Shown here piece after piece: positions 20,680 to 29,680 of a stretch of DNA of 41,941 nucleotides (position 1 is its first letter; every line of letters begins with the position of its first letter). Below the pieces are notes generated by a model. It searched no databases, had not been told where the DNA came from, and saw nothing but the letters and a program-made list of their open reading frames with translations. The position numbers and the translations under genes are program-made. The stretch is from a virus: the IMG/VR virus record IMGVR_UViG_3300031718_000020, positions 1 to 41,941 of that record; one strand, given 5' to 3'.

Positions 20680-21539
20680 TAGTACCTTTTTCCTTTGACG
20701 TCGTGGTACCAATCGGTCCCCGCCGTGTCCCCGGTCGTGGTCACTTCCTCAATCCTATATTGGCCCTGTAGGCGATCGGATTGGATAACGATTTTACGGC
20801 CCGGGATAACGTCCGGCATCATGAGCATTTTAACGCTCATTAGCCCGTCATTGTCCACGGTCGGAGATCCAACCATGCCGGTTTTCGGCGTCAACATAAT
20901 CGCCGTCCCGTCCAGGAATTGACGGAGGGGCAGCAATTGCAAGGCGCCGTTTTGAATTGACCATGTAAGACCGGACGATCGGCAAACGTTGGTCATTTCC
21001 CGGGACGCGGAGCCCGTTAGGACCGTGCCAACGGTGAATAGATTAGCAAATCCCGCGGAGGTCAATTTAGAGACGGCCGCGTTAAGGTTACCTTGCCCTA
21101 CGCCTAGGGCCGCCGCAATCGCGCGGAGGACGTCCGCCGTTTTGGAACCTTTTTTGACGGAGACAGAGATCCGTGCCGTGCGGATAGCCTTTTCTCCGTC
21201 ACCCGAGGAAAGCGCCGTTGAGACCGTGGGCCCGTCCCATACTGATAGGGACGTCCGGAGGTCTCCGTTAAAGATCACGGAGGTCCCGTTTTCGTAACCG
21301 GCCTCAACTTGGACCTTTGCGGTTTTCAATTGCTCAATCTGCGAACGGTGCGCCGCGTTGAGGTTGAAAACCGTTAGGTCGCACGTATTAGGTTGCGGTT
21401 TGAGATTTCGTTTGACGGAAAACTTGAGGTCAAGACCTCCCGCGCCCGTGGAGTCGCCTCCGTTCGCACCCTGGATTTGGAGGGTTTGAATCGTGACAAT
21501 CGCCTTTCGGGCGTATAGAGGGAGGCCGGTGTTACTCAT
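20679..21539 (-). CDS. Baseplate hub protein
   Basis: 286 aa. The sequence (LYARKAIVTIQTLQ, LDLKFSVKRNLKPQPNTCDL, VQVEAGYENGTSVIFNGDLR) is that of the hub/gp44-gp27-like family, with SRMT-like regions near the middle (GSASREMTNVCRSSGLTWSI). The start at 21539 overlaps the previous stop as ATGA. It joins the spike to the tube. Confidence 0.8.
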   Translation of the reverse strand: MSNTGLPLYARKAIVTIQTLQIQGANGGDSTGAGGLDLKFSVKRNLKPQPNTCDLTVFNLNAAHRSQIEQLKTAKVQVEAGYENGTSVIFNGDLRTSLSVWDGPTVSTALSSGDGEKAIRTARISVSVKKGSKTADVLRAIAAALGVGQGNLNAAVSKLTSAGFANLFTVGTVLTGSASREMTNVCRSSGLTWSIQNGALQLLPLRQFLDGTAIMLTPKTGMVGSPTVDNDGLMSVKMLMMPDVIPGRKIVIQSDRLQGQYRIEEVTTTGDTAGTDWYHDVKGKRY

Positions 21540-21895
21540 GCGGACGTCACCGGATAGTAATATAGCAGAACCCGGCGCCCTAGGTCCGGGAGGCCGGGAG
21601 GCTCGCCGCCTAGATTGGAGAAATCGATCGCAATGAGGTCCCCGGGAGGCATCCGCGGATCCACTTGCCTCCGGGTTAGAGGCCAATTGCAAACGATTTT
21701 AAGCCCCGTTACGATCCAATTCTCGTCAACGTCCCCGATGTCAAAATACCAACGACCTTCGCGGCCGTTCCAATCAAAGCGGAAAGTGTATTCCGAGCCG
21801 TCGAGGGTGACACGCTCAGTATAGGAGGGCGTACCCAACGATACCGGGACCACAACCGGATTGATGGTATCGGGATTTCGACGGGCGCCGCTCAT
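21536..21895 (-). CDS. Baseplate plug protein (DUF6983-like)
   Basis: 119 aa. VTLDGSEYTFRFDWNGREGR and WYFDIGDVDENWIVTGLKIV match the small baseplate plug family found with DUF3383-type sheath phages. It starts and ends in ATGA overlaps with its neighbours, so translation of this baseplate block is coupled. Confidence 0.8.
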   Translation of the reverse strand: MSGARRNPDTINPVVVPVSLGTPSYTERVTLDGSEYTFRFDWNGREGRWYFDIGDVDENWIVTGLKIVCNWPLTRRQVDPRMPPGDLIAIDFSNLGGEPPGLPDLGRRVLLYYYPVTSA

Positions 21896-22605
21896 AGTCC
21901 CATCGCTCCCTTAGCGCCGTCCAGTAGCTTAGACGCCAACGATTTCGCGGCATCGGTCCCCGGGGCGGAGGTTGCTTGGGAGCCTTTTTTGACGGGAGGT
22001 GCTCCTCTAGGTTCTGCCGGGGCGGGAGCGGCAACGGTTGACGTGGTAACGATCCGGACTTGCTTAAAGCCAAGCTCGAAAGATCCGGACCCGGCCTCCG
22101 TCTTTTCGTAATCGACCTTTTCAAGAATCATGTTCGGGTAATTCATCGTGGAGGTTACCACGGTGCTAGAGAGGCCCGAACGTTCCAAGGCCGTAAGCGC
22201 AATGTGCGTATCTTGTACCTTGTCAAATTCATCCTGGAACAAAAGGACGTTGACCACGGGCGGAGGCACCGGCCCAAGGATGGCCCCTTTGATTGCCTGG
22301 AACAATTGATCGATTGGATTGGCCGGCGGAGGCACGGGCGGCAATTGGAGTTGCACCTTGCCGAATCCGCCGCCGTAAGCGTCTTGCTCCTCAATGGGAG
22401 CATTGGTGACCCATACTTTTAGGCTAAGCTCAATTGGATCGTGCTTGACGTGATCGGTAACGTCCGAATCCTTTTCGACCGGGTGCTCCGTCAATTCGGA
22501 GGCGTTGGTATGCGTCTCCGATTCGATTAGGTCAAAATCGATCTCCTGCCCGGTCGCATTGCCGTCGACGTCATTGGGCAGGATATAAGCAAGTCCGCCG
22601 CTCAT
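21892..22605 (-). CDS. Dit-like distal tail protein
   Basis: 237 aa. A central segment (ELTEHPVEKDSDVTDHVKHD, PIELSLKVWVTNAP) is typical of Dit/baseplate proteins that follow the tape measure. The C-terminal part is Pro/Ala-rich and disordered. Overlaps with both neighbours are ATGA. It joins the tube to the baseplate hub. Confidence 0.72.
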   Translation of the reverse strand: MSGGLAYILPNDVDGNATGQEIDFDLIESETHTNASELTEHPVEKDSDVTDHVKHDPIELSLKVWVTNAPIEEQDAYGGGFGKVQLQLPPVPPPANPIDQLFQAIKGAILGPVPPPVVNVLLFQDEFDKVQDTHIALTALERSGLSSTVVTSTMNYPNMILEKVDYEKTEAGSGSFELGFKQVRIVTTSTVAAPAPAEPRGAPPVKKGSQATSAPGTDAAKSLASKLLDGAKGAMGL

Positions 22606-24302
22606 GAGTTATCCGCCAACGTTTCCAGCGCGGCCAAGGTGGCGCGCCGGTCATCGTTTAGGGGTTGCGGTAGAGCATCGCGCACACCGGAGGCGATATC
22701 CCGTGCGCCGTTGCCTTGAACCCGGATATCGATCTTGTGAGACGATTGGACGGTGTTATGGTTGGTCACGCCTCCGCCTCGCGCGCCCGAAACCGTGATC
22801 GTGGGAGCATATTGAGCGGAAGGCAGCAAAGCGTTTGCGTAAGTCTTTTGTGCTTGCCTTTCGATGTCCTCGGAAGCGTCCGCCAAGCCCTCCACGACTC
22901 CCCCGCCGATGATGACCCGAGTATCCGCTTTCAAGATCCGGGAGGGGGAATGCGCATCAAATACTTTTTTGAAGGTATCGCGGATCCCATTCCCGAGATT
23001 TTCGACGGCGCCTTTAAGCGCATTCCAACCGGAACCTAGGCCCTCAATAATGCCGTCAACGATATCCGTACCGGCGCGCACGGCCTTAGCGCGCATTTCG
23101 TCATACCAAAGGATAAAGTCTCCAACGGTCTTGGAGATCCAATTGACAATCCCGGAAGTCCAATACTCAAAAGCGTCGGAAATTGCCGCCGTCCAAGTAG
23201 TGTCCCCCACGGCCGCAAGGAAGGCGTCCCAAGTGGCTTGATTTTGTTCGGCCGTGGCTTGACCTCCGGCGAGCCATTCAAGCCAAGTCTTGCCGCCGCG
23301 CTTGATTACGGAGTCCCCGCCTTGGAACGTCGTAATAAGATCGTCAATAAGCAGGATGAGGCCGGCAACCGTGAGGACGACCGGAGCATAGGCAAGCGCG
23401 GTCTTGGCGCCCGCTAGGAGGGCCTCCCGGCCTTGCCACGCCATTGCCGCGCCGATGACGAGGACGGCCGCCTTTAGGGCGTTCGTTCCCTTGAGCGTTT
23501 TCCCTACCCAAGTAATAAGCTTTGCGTGGACTTGGATTTGCCGGGTAAACCAAGGGACCACTTGCTCCGCCACGGCGGACTTGAGGCTAAGCATTGCGAG
23601 GTTTAGGGACTTTTGCGCCTTGCCCTGTTCCTTGAGCTTTGCAATAGCCTCGTCCGAGATACCGCCCCCCAATTCCTCAAATTGAGCGGCTAGCGCGTCC
23701 ACTTCCTCCGCGCCTTTGGCAAAAAACGGGAGCAGGGCTTGACCCTGACGCCCGAAAACCTTTAGGACCGTTGCCGTTCGGGTGCTCGGATCCTGGATTC
23801 CGGCGATAGCGTGCGCCGCCTCTTGGAATACTTCGATCGGTTTCTTGGTCTCCCCGGAGGCGTTCTTGATATCGATCCCGAGGCCCTTAAAAGTCTTTGC
23901 GGCGTCCCCGGAATTGAGGACGCCTTCCATGCTATCCCCAAGCGTGGTCATGTCCCCGGCCGCTCCCTTGGCGGAGCCTCCGGCGGCGGCAATGTTCTTT
24001 TGGAGGACGCGGAACGTAGTGGAGAGCGTTTCGGCGGAGGCTCCCGACACGTATTGGAGTTTTTGGAATTCTTGGCTAGTGATCCCAAGTTGCCCGGCCG
24101 TGGCGCGGATCTCACCGGCCTTTTCCTGCAACTCTCCGATCATTTCCTTTAGGGAGCCGAGCACCTCCCCGCCGGCAAACTTCTCCGCGAGGCCAACGAC
24201 TTTGGCTGTAAAGTCATCGGTCTTTTTAATAGCCGCGGACAGTTTGCTGTCCTCGATATCAAAACCGAATTTTGCGAGGACTTCGCGGAGGGCGGAGGCC
24301 AT
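22602..24302 (-). CDS. Tape measure protein
   Basis: 566 aa. Helical N-terminal part with tape-measure motifs (KMIGELQEKAGEIRATA-like, LGITSQEFQKLQYVSGASAE), a hydrophobic central segment (AYAPVVLTVAGLILLIDDLI), and a C-terminal YGRMDAHSPSRIL-like end (FDAHSPSRIL). At about 1.5 angstrom per residue this predicts a tail near 85 nm. It is short for a myovirus. It follows the frameshifted chaperones as usual. Confidence 0.88.
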   Translation of the reverse strand: MASALREVLAKFGFDIEDSKLSAAIKKTDDFTAKVVGLAEKFAGGEVLGSLKEMIGELQEKAGEIRATAGQLGITSQEFQKLQYVSGASAETLSTTFRVLQKNIAAAGGSAKGAAGDMTTLGDSMEGVLNSGDAAKTFKGLGIDIKNASGETKKPIEVFQEAAHAIAGIQDPSTRTATVLKVFGRQGQALLPFFAKGAEEVDALAAQFEELGGGISDEAIAKLKEQGKAQKSLNLAMLSLKSAVAEQVVPWFTRQIQVHAKLITWVGKTLKGTNALKAAVLVIGAAMAWQGREALLAGAKTALAYAPVVLTVAGLILLIDDLITTFQGGDSVIKRGGKTWLEWLAGGQATAEQNQATWDAFLAAVGDTTWTAAISDAFEYWTSGIVNWISKTVGDFILWYDEMRAKAVRAGTDIVDGIIEGLGSGWNALKGAVENLGNGIRDTFKKVFDAHSPSRILKADTRVIIGGGVVEGLADASEDIERQAQKTYANALLPSAQYAPTITVSGARGGGVTNHNTVQSSHKIDIRVQGNGARDIASGVRDALPQPLNDDRRATLAALETLADNS

Positions 24303-24305
24303 GGG

Positions 24306-24499
24306 TTACTTTCGGAGCCTTTCGGCTTCCTGTTCTGCCTTTTCCCGCGCCGCCTCGATTGCGTCAAGGACTAGATGCGCGTCAAGTAGATCGTCAAGCG
24401 TCCAATAGGTTTCAATCTCCCGGAGTGAATCCTTGTTGACGTCCGAGATATAGACGCGCCATAGAAACCAATCGACGCCCGGAGGTGCCTCTACTCGGA
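24306..24499 (-). CDS. Tail chaperone extension (T part, made by -1 frameshift)
   Basis: This frame lacks its own credible start. It encodes VRVEAPPGVDWFLWRVYISD, then a helical end (EAAREKAEQEAERLRK). It is entered by -1 slippage from the upstream chaperone frame at GCG-GAA-AAG (24508-24500), as in lambda G/GT. It stops 3 bases before the tape measure ATG. Confidence 0.75.
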
Positions 24500-24952
24500 C
24501 TTTTCCGCCGCCTCCCCCGCGACGAACCTTGCCGCGATTTCGGGCGCGCCGCTCGAAATCTCGGGAAAAAAAGAGGCGAAATTGACCTCCACGGCAAAGG
24601 CCAACCAAAGCACCATGTCCCCGTAATGACCGCGGAAATGTTCGTCAAACACTTTTGCAAGGTCGACCTTGATTTCCTTGGCGCCCGTGGCCGTGATCGG
24701 TTTCTTGACCGTCGTGGAGGCGGCGAATTGATCGCACAAGTAAGCGAAATCGTCCTCTCTTGCGGTCTCCGCGAAAGCCTGGATCGCCGTCCCGATGGCC
24801 GCGCCGGAGAAACCGCCCTTGACGAGGCCACCCAATGCCGGCCCAAGAATCTTGGTAAGCCGGAAAAGCACGGTCCGGCCGACCTTGGCGCCGAATTGGG
24901 TTACCACGTAGGTATTGCCCCCGATCTCTTTCTCTTGTTGAACGTGTCCCAT
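24491..24952 (-). CDS. Tail assembly chaperone (G part)
   Basis: 153 aa. It lies between tube and tape measure and carries no enzyme motifs; the DUF-type chaperone layout is seen (EIGGNTYVVTQFGAKVGRTV). The last codons GCG GAA AAG TCC GAG TAG contain an AAAAG slippage site; the -1 frame continues to 24306. G and GT load the tape measure for assembly. SD GGGAGGCATC lies before the ATG. Confidence 0.8.
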   Translation of the reverse strand: MGHVQQEKEIGGNTYVVTQFGAKVGRTVLFRLTKILGPALGGLVKGGFSGAAIGTAIQAFAETAREDDFAYLCDQFAASTTVKKPITATGAKEIKVDLAKVFDEHFRGHYGDMVLWLAFAVEVNFASFFPEISSGAPEIAARFVAGEAAEKSE

Positions 24953-24971
24953 GATGCCTCCCGGTGAAAAC

Positions 24972-25048
24972 GCATGCGCCCTAGAGGGTGCTCCGTGATC
25001 CGAGCCGGGAGGCTTCTAGGACCGCGGAGCACCCTCTAGGGCGCATGC
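24972..25048 (-). other. Perfect 24-bp inverted repeat between tube and chaperone genes
   Basis: Arms at 24972-24995 (starting GCATGCGCCCTAGAGGGTG) and 25025-25048 are perfect reverse complements. The loop is 29 bases. The second arm begins 3 bases past the tube-gene stop. There is no U-run. It is probably an mRNA-stabilising or partial terminator hairpin that reduces expression downstream of the abundant tube. Confidence 0.8.
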
Positions 25049-25051
25049 CGG

Positions 25052-25489
25052 TCAGTTGCCGCCCCAAAACGCGGAGCCGTTGGCCGCGTAGATCACCCAT
25101 TCGACGTTTGACGCCTCTTGGTTGAGATCCAGCGGAGGGATCGTTTCGATCCCGGATTGAGGAGACGCGAAAAGCGTTGCCCCTTGGAGGTCCGCCACCA
25201 AGAGCGGCCCTACGCCCGCGCCGTTGGGGTTGTCCTCGTCCAGTTGCGCGATTGCCGATAGGACGGCGTTGGCGCCGGACGTGGAAAGGTAGGTCAAGGT
25301 CACCTTGTAGAGCTTGCTCCCGGTCTTGCTCCGGGCGGCGGACCCGTCCGCGCCCTCTTTCCACTTGGTAGTGGGAGTGACCTTTTCGATCTTGATCGCG
25401 GCCCCCTCTCCGTAGCCTTGGGAAATGTCCGTCCCGAGGAACGAAACGGCCACTTGGTCAAGATCAAAAATCTTGGGATCTTCCGCCAT
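25052..25489 (-). CDS. Tail tube protein (DUF3277-like)
   Basis: 145 aa. QVAVSFLGTDISQGYGEGAA, then GADGSAARSKTGSKLYKVTL and LTYLSTSGANAVLSAI, match the DUF3277/KPP10-type tube family, including the GaDGevaRs motif. It is one copy per tube ring subunit and abundant. It follows the sheath gene and precedes the 24-bp inverted repeat. Confidence 0.88.
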   Translation of the reverse strand: MAEDPKIFDLDQVAVSFLGTDISQGYGEGAAIKIEKVTPTTKWKEGADGSAARSKTGSKLYKVTLTYLSTSGANAVLSAIAQLDEDNPNGAGVGPLLVADLQGATLFASPQSGIETIPPLDLNQEASNVEWVIYAANGSAFWGGN

Positions 25490-25511
25490 GACGCCACCCT
25501 AGAGAAAACGG

Positions 25512-26864
25512 TTATACGGAGATCGTCCCGCCGATGACCGTGGAACGAATCGCGCCCGCATACTCCGCGGAGAAATTCAGATCCGGGAGGTTGCGGTTTT
25601 GCTTGTCCGTCGGATCGACGTCCGCCACGGCGGGAGCCGTCACGGTGTAGGACTTCGGGACGAGTAGCTTGTAAGCGTTGGAGGCGGCTTGATCCAGTTG
25701 GGCGCGGACGAGGCCCACCATGATTTGGACGCCCTTGTCCGTGAAATCGATCTTGCTCCCGGATTGGCTCGCCGCCTGTAGCGCGCCGATGACCCGGAAT
25801 TGCATCGAAGATTGCAGCCAATCGGTTCCGATCACGATATCGATCCACTCCCCGGCGGCAACCTGTCCTTGGTCCGTGGAGCCCGCGCCGGCCAAGGTGA
25901 CGTAAACGTTTCCGTTCTTGTTTTCAATATTCGTGATCTGTCCGTCCTTGAGGGCGTCTTGCGGGATTCCCGCCAACGCCACGAAAAACCAAACGGTCCG
26001 CCCCGGGTTGGACGTCACGCGCGATCCCACCCATGCCGCGGCGGAATAGGACAGGATCCCGGCGAGCGTGAAAAGCGTTGCCGTCCGCCCATAATCGGCG
26101 TTTTTCAAAACGGACATGACGTCCGTAGTGATCGAATTGTCGGCGCAATCCGAATCCGACGTATTGACCACCAAAAGCTTTCGGGTGGCCTCCACCCATG
26201 CCGCCGCGGCCGTGATCTCCGCCTCGGAGGACGAGTCCAAAAGGATTGCGTACCAGTCCAAGGAATCCAGCGCATAGACGGCGGCGAGGTCCGCCGCGAT
26301 TCCGGGATCGGTGCTCGCGTTGAAAACGTGGAGGTCATCCGGGTTGGGGAGCCCGGCCACGTTGAAAAGGTTTCCCGCGGCCGTCGAGGTCAGGGTAAAG
26401 GACGTCACCGGAGATCCGACAGTGGCGGCCGTGATATCGGTAAGACCTCCCAAAAGGGCAACCAGGGCCGTCGAAATGCTGGCAACCGACGGGCTAGACG
26501 GGACCGTATAGGAGATCGCCGTTTGGTGGCCCAAGTAATCGATCACGGTGAAAGTGTAGGTAAAGCCGACCGTGAGGTTTCGCGGGATGAATTGCAAAAC
26601 CATCGTGGTCCCGTTGAAGCGCTTTCCAACGTAGATTTTCGGGGGCGCCGGGTTCTGCGAAAAGATGGCTTGCGCCATGAGGTAAACCGGATGGGTCAGG
26701 GGAAACCCATCGTCCACCAAGCTTTGCGGGCTCCCGTATTCCGCCAAGTGTTTCGACGTCACCGTATGATATGCCATGAGCAACGGGACACCGAATCCCA
26801 CCCGTTGGGTAGTGGCGGAGGTCTTGGTAATGTTGACGGTAACGACGCTATCTAGCAGGCTCAT
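25512..26864 (-). CDS. Contractile tail sheath protein (DUF3383)
   Basis: 450 aa. The N-terminus (VVTVNITKTSATTQRVGFGV, LAEYGSPQSLVDDGFPLTHP) and AAAWVEATRKLLVVNTSDSD with PGRTVWFFVALAG are the hallmark of DUF3383 sheaths. It shows that the tail is contractile. Tube and chaperone follow. Confidence 0.92.
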   Translation of the reverse strand: MSLLDSVVTVNITKTSATTQRVGFGVPLLMAYHTVTSKHLAEYGSPQSLVDDGFPLTHPVYLMAQAIFSQNPAPPKIYVGKRFNGTTMVLQFIPRNLTVGFTYTFTVIDYLGHQTAISYTVPSSPSVASISTALVALLGGLTDITAATVGSPVTSFTLTSTAAGNLFNVAGLPNPDDLHVFNASTDPGIAADLAAVYALDSLDWYAILLDSSSEAEITAAAAWVEATRKLLVVNTSDSDCADNSITTDVMSVLKNADYGRTATLFTLAGILSYSAAAWVGSRVTSNPGRTVWFFVALAGIPQDALKDGQITNIENKNGNVYVTLAGAGSTDQGQVAAGEWIDIVIGTDWLQSSMQFRVIGALQAASQSGSKIDFTDKGVQIMVGLVRAQLDQAASNAYKLLVPKSYTVTAPAVADVDPTDKQNRNLPDLNFSAEYAGAIRSTVIGGTISV

Positions 26865-26902
26865 ACGGGGACCTCGGTGTTACGGTAGCGCGCAATGGGG
26901 CC

Positions 26903-27457
26903 CTAGGTCAAGGTCCCATGAGGATCACTAACGGTCGCGATATAGCCGGTCCGGTTGGGATCGGCCTCGTTGGTACGGGTGGCTAGGCGAATGTCGAGGT
27001 TTGCAATCGAGGCGGCCCGATTGTCGACCGTCTTGGAGAGGTCTTGGATATCCTCGCACCGGACCAAGGCGACATTGACGGCGTTCAAGGCGCTCCGGGA
27101 GCTAGTCCAACGGAGGCGCGTGCGGAGCGTCTCTAGGTAATTGAAAGCCGTTGCGCCGTCGGTTTGGTCGGCACATTCGCAAAGCACCTTGAGGGTAAAG
27201 AGTCGATATCCCGTGATCGACTCTTGCATTTCTTGCCCGGCGGGTTGATTCGGATCGTAAGACCAACGGGCCTCGTCATCGGCCCCCTTGGAGGACAACG
27301 GCCCAAGTGAAAGCTTGAAAAGCGTTTTAGTGCCCGGAGGCGTATAGGGATTCGGTTGGTCTTTCCAAATCGCCACGCAATCCCCTTGCGTGCCCATGAT
27401 TCGATTTACCAGGGTGAGGATCCCGGGGCGAATCGAGGTGTAAAGCATCGTGGTCAT
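26903..27457 (-). CDS. Neck/tail completion protein (LIC_12616-like)
   Basis: 184 aa. The end of the protein (LNAVNVALVRCEDIQDLSKT, NRAASIANLDIRLATRTNEA) matches the phage LIC_12616 neck family seen between HK97-gp10-like proteins and DUF3383 sheath. The start overlaps the upstream stop (ATGA). It closes the head-tail joint. Confidence 0.8.
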   Translation of the reverse strand: MTTMLYTSIRPGILTLVNRIMGTQGDCVAIWKDQPNPYTPPGTKTLFKLSLGPLSSKGADDEARWSYDPNQPAGQEMQESITGYRLFTLKVLCECADQTDGATAFNYLETLRTRLRWTSSRSALNAVNVALVRCEDIQDLSKTVDNRAASIANLDIRLATRTNEADPNRTGYIATVSDPHGTLT

Positions 27458-27912
27458 AGCCTCTCAACCCTCCAAAGGATAGAGGACCGGAGTTGACCCG
27501 TATCAATAAGAGGCGTGGACGACCCTTTCCGCGCGATCGTACTGGCCGCGTTGGGCGGAGGAATGCCGCCGGAGATCCGGGCTTGGATCTGCCCCTGGAA
27601 TAGGGCTCCAAGGCGACCTAGGCCAGCCTCGGGAGTGTATTCCCCGCGGAGCACGGCCGCCGCTACCTTGGAGAGGTTGGCCCGGTTCGTGGCCTCGTTG
27701 GTATCGTACCAATCCCGGATAAAGGACCGCTCCGGGACGCCTAGGCCAAACTCGTTGATAGTGGCAATCTCCGCCACGGTCATCCGGCCTTGCGTCGCCT
27801 CGCCTTCGGAAGCGTGGACGCCAACCGTCAAGGTAAGGCCCTTGCCAAACGCTTTTAGCCGTTTGGTCAACGCCCCGAGGCCGTTGTCCCGAATCGTGAC
27901 ACGGGTGGCCAC
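27454..27912 (-). CDS. HK97 gp10-like tail completion protein
   Basis: 152 aa. MTVAEIATINEFGLGVPERS followed by FIRDWYDTN is the typical EIA-NEFG-xPxRSF motif of gp10-like proteins. A frame upstream of 27912 runs into the connector gene; GTG 27912 is one base after that stop, so it is preferred. It joins the tail to the connector. Confidence 0.78.
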   Translation of the reverse strand: MATRVTIRDNGLGALTKRLKAFGKGLTLTVGVHASEGEATQGRMTVAEIATINEFGLGVPERSFIRDWYDTNEATNRANLSKVAAAVLRGEYTPEAGLGRLGALFQGQIQARISGGIPPPNAASTIARKGSSTPLIDTGQLRSSILWRVERL

Positions 27913-27913
27913 G

Positions 27914-28204
27914 TCAAAAAGTCCGAATGCAAGAGGATACTTGGACCAAAAGCCGTTGATATTCGGCTCCGTAGGTCGACTCCGCCTTATCCGTATCGAG
28001 GCGGGAAAAGACGCCGTTAGGCGCAATTTGGAGGAGGTGCGCCGTCAAGAGGCCGTGACCCTTGTCTAGGTAGATCCCCCAAATGAACGTGTCTAGCCGT
28101 TCCGCGGCATCGTTCAAAAAGAGGGTAACTAGGGCGTCTTGAGCCGTCGAAAACTCCGGGTATTTAGCCCGGAAATCCGCGAGGGAAAGCAGAACGGCCG
28201 CCAC
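27914..28204 (-). CDS. Head-tail connector (DUF4054)
   Basis: 96 aa. LADFRAKYPEFSTAQDALVT, LFLNDAAERLDTFIWG and HLLQIAPNG match DUF4054 head-tail connector proteins (FR..yPeF ... A..HlL). GTG start with GAGGG upstream. The usual position is after the major capsid. Confidence 0.85.
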   Translation of the reverse strand: MAAVLLSLADFRAKYPEFSTAQDALVTLFLNDAAERLDTFIWGIYLDKGHGLLTAHLLQIAPNGVFSRLDTDKAESTYGAEYQRLLVQVSSCIRTF

Positions 28205-28219
28205 GTTCCCTCACGGAGG

Positions 28220-28597
28220 CTAGAGCGCCCGGACCCGCTCTTGTAGCGCGGCCACGATCTCCGGCCGTTTCTCCGCGTCGATCCACGCGGTCAAAACGGA
28301 CACGTCGTCCTCCACGGCGATCAATTTCCTCGCCTTGGAAAGATCGAGCTTGGAGATATCGATCGGCGTGGAGGGAGGGAGAACCGGCTTTCCCTCCACG
28401 AGGATCCCGCCGCGGAAAACGGCGGACTTCCGGACGGCCGCCACGTGCTCCGGAGGGATCTCCACGGATTGGCCGGGCCCGATTCGATGGATCGAAATCT
28501 CCACGAGACGGGGCTTGACGTTGGTCACGATGAAAGGTGCTCCCTCGCCCGGAGGGGGCGGAGGGGGCGGAGGTGCTTTGCTGTTCTCGCCGGGCAT
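28220..28597 (-). CDS. Hypothetical protein with N-terminal polyproline
   Basis: 125 aa from ATG 28597 with a strong SD GGGAGG 7 bases upstream. An N-terminal run of eight Pro (KAPPPPPPPPGEGAPF) is followed by a small beta-domain (RLVEISIHRIGPGQSVEIPP) and a helical C-terminus (AEKRPEIVAALQERVRAL). It lies between major capsid and connector, which suggests a head-completion or capsid-accessory role. No family was recognised. Confidence 0.7.
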   Translation of the reverse strand: MPGENSKAPPPPPPPPGEGAPFIVTNVKPRLVEISIHRIGPGQSVEIPPEHVAAVRKSAVFRGGILVEGKPVLPPSTPIDISKLDLSKARKLIAVEDDVSVLTAWIDAEKRPEIVAALQERVRAL

Positions 28598-28680
28598 TGG
28601 ATGGCCTCCCGTTCTAGCCCAAAGGCCCCGGGAAAGCGGTTTGCGCTCTCTACCGGGGCGGGCGCCCGCCGGAACCGGGA

Positions 28681-29664
28681 TTAGATCCCGTCCACGTATT
28701 CCCCACCGAGCGGGTAATGCCACATGACGCCCGCGAAACGCATGTGACACGCGATGAGGAAAGCGAGGTTGCGCGCTTGCGGCGGCAATTGCTCGAATTC
28801 CTGGGGGATCATAAGCTCCACGATCTCCGGATCCCGCTTGTAGACGATCGCCCGCGGCCCGGTACCCGCGGCATCCGCGGAGTTGAGGAAGGCCCATTGA
28901 TCGACATTGCGGATATACGGAGAGTTTTCCAGGAACCGGCGGAGGACCGTCGTGGAGTCGATATCGGACATCGCGAGCGTGGAAACCAGCGAAAACCGAT
29001 TCGTCGGGAGCAGGATGGTATCCGGCCGGAAAACCTCGTTCGTATTGACCACCATGGCGTTTGCCATGGCGTTCAAATCGTTGTAGATTTGAACAGGCGT
29101 TGCCGTGAGCCAATTCCCCGTGAGGGGCCCCGGCGCGGACAGGATGGGGATATTCCCATTGTTGATGAACCCGGGGAGGCCGGCCGCCGCGTTGCCCAGC
29201 GCGGCCAATTGCTCCACGGTGTTTTCCATGACGCGACGGACGGCAAACGCCTTTTTTACGTCCAGTTGCGTCCCCGCCATGGCGGAGGCTCGCATTTCCT
29301 GGATCGAATAGGTGTACCCGTCACCGAGGGACTTGATTAGTTGCGTGATCTCCGCCGCGATCACGTCCACCATGGGGAGGTCATCGGCGAAGTTGGAAAT
29401 GATCTTCGCCATGCCGGCGAGATCGAAGGAACGATTGACGAACGACTCCGCACCCGGCGAAATCTCGTTGTTCACCGGAATGAAACGCCGGGCCTTTAGC
29501 TCCGGGTATTTCCGGTCGAACGTCCGGGTAAAGATGTACGTCAGTTGCCGCAGAAACGCGGCCGTCTCGCCGGAGTCCGCCGTATAGCGCTTCCCGTTGC
29601 GCGTACGGAGGCCGATCCCGTTGAGAGCCGCGGCCACGTCCGCGGTATCGATCCGATAGTACAT
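28681..29664 (-). CDS. Major capsid protein (DUF2184)
   Basis: 327 aa. RQLTYIFTRTFDRKYPELKA, RRFIPVNNEISPGAESF and the final part (FAGVMWHYPLGGEYVDG) correspond to DUF2184 major capsid proteins. MYYRIDTADVAA is the start. It follows the decoration gene and precedes connectors. Confidence 0.9.
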   Translation of the reverse strand: MYYRIDTADVAAALNGIGLRTRNGKRYTADSGETAAFLRQLTYIFTRTFDRKYPELKARRFIPVNNEISPGAESFVNRSFDLAGMAKIISNFADDLPMVDVIAAEITQLIKSLGDGYTYSIQEMRASAMAGTQLDVKKAFAVRRVMENTVEQLAALGNAAAGLPGFINNGNIPILSAPGPLTGNWLTATPVQIYNDLNAMANAMVVNTNEVFRPDTILLPTNRFSLVSTLAMSDIDSTTVLRRFLENSPYIRNVDQWAFLNSADAAGTGPRAIVYKRDPEIVELMIPQEFEQLPPQARNLAFLIACHMRFAGVMWHYPLGGEYVDGI

Positions 29665-29680
29665 GACCGCTCCCTTTCCC

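Noticed and set aside
25800-26855. 351-aa plus-strand frame opposite the sheath gene
   Set aside because: Arg/His/Gly-rich shadow of the DUF3383 sheath; no SD and no family likeness.
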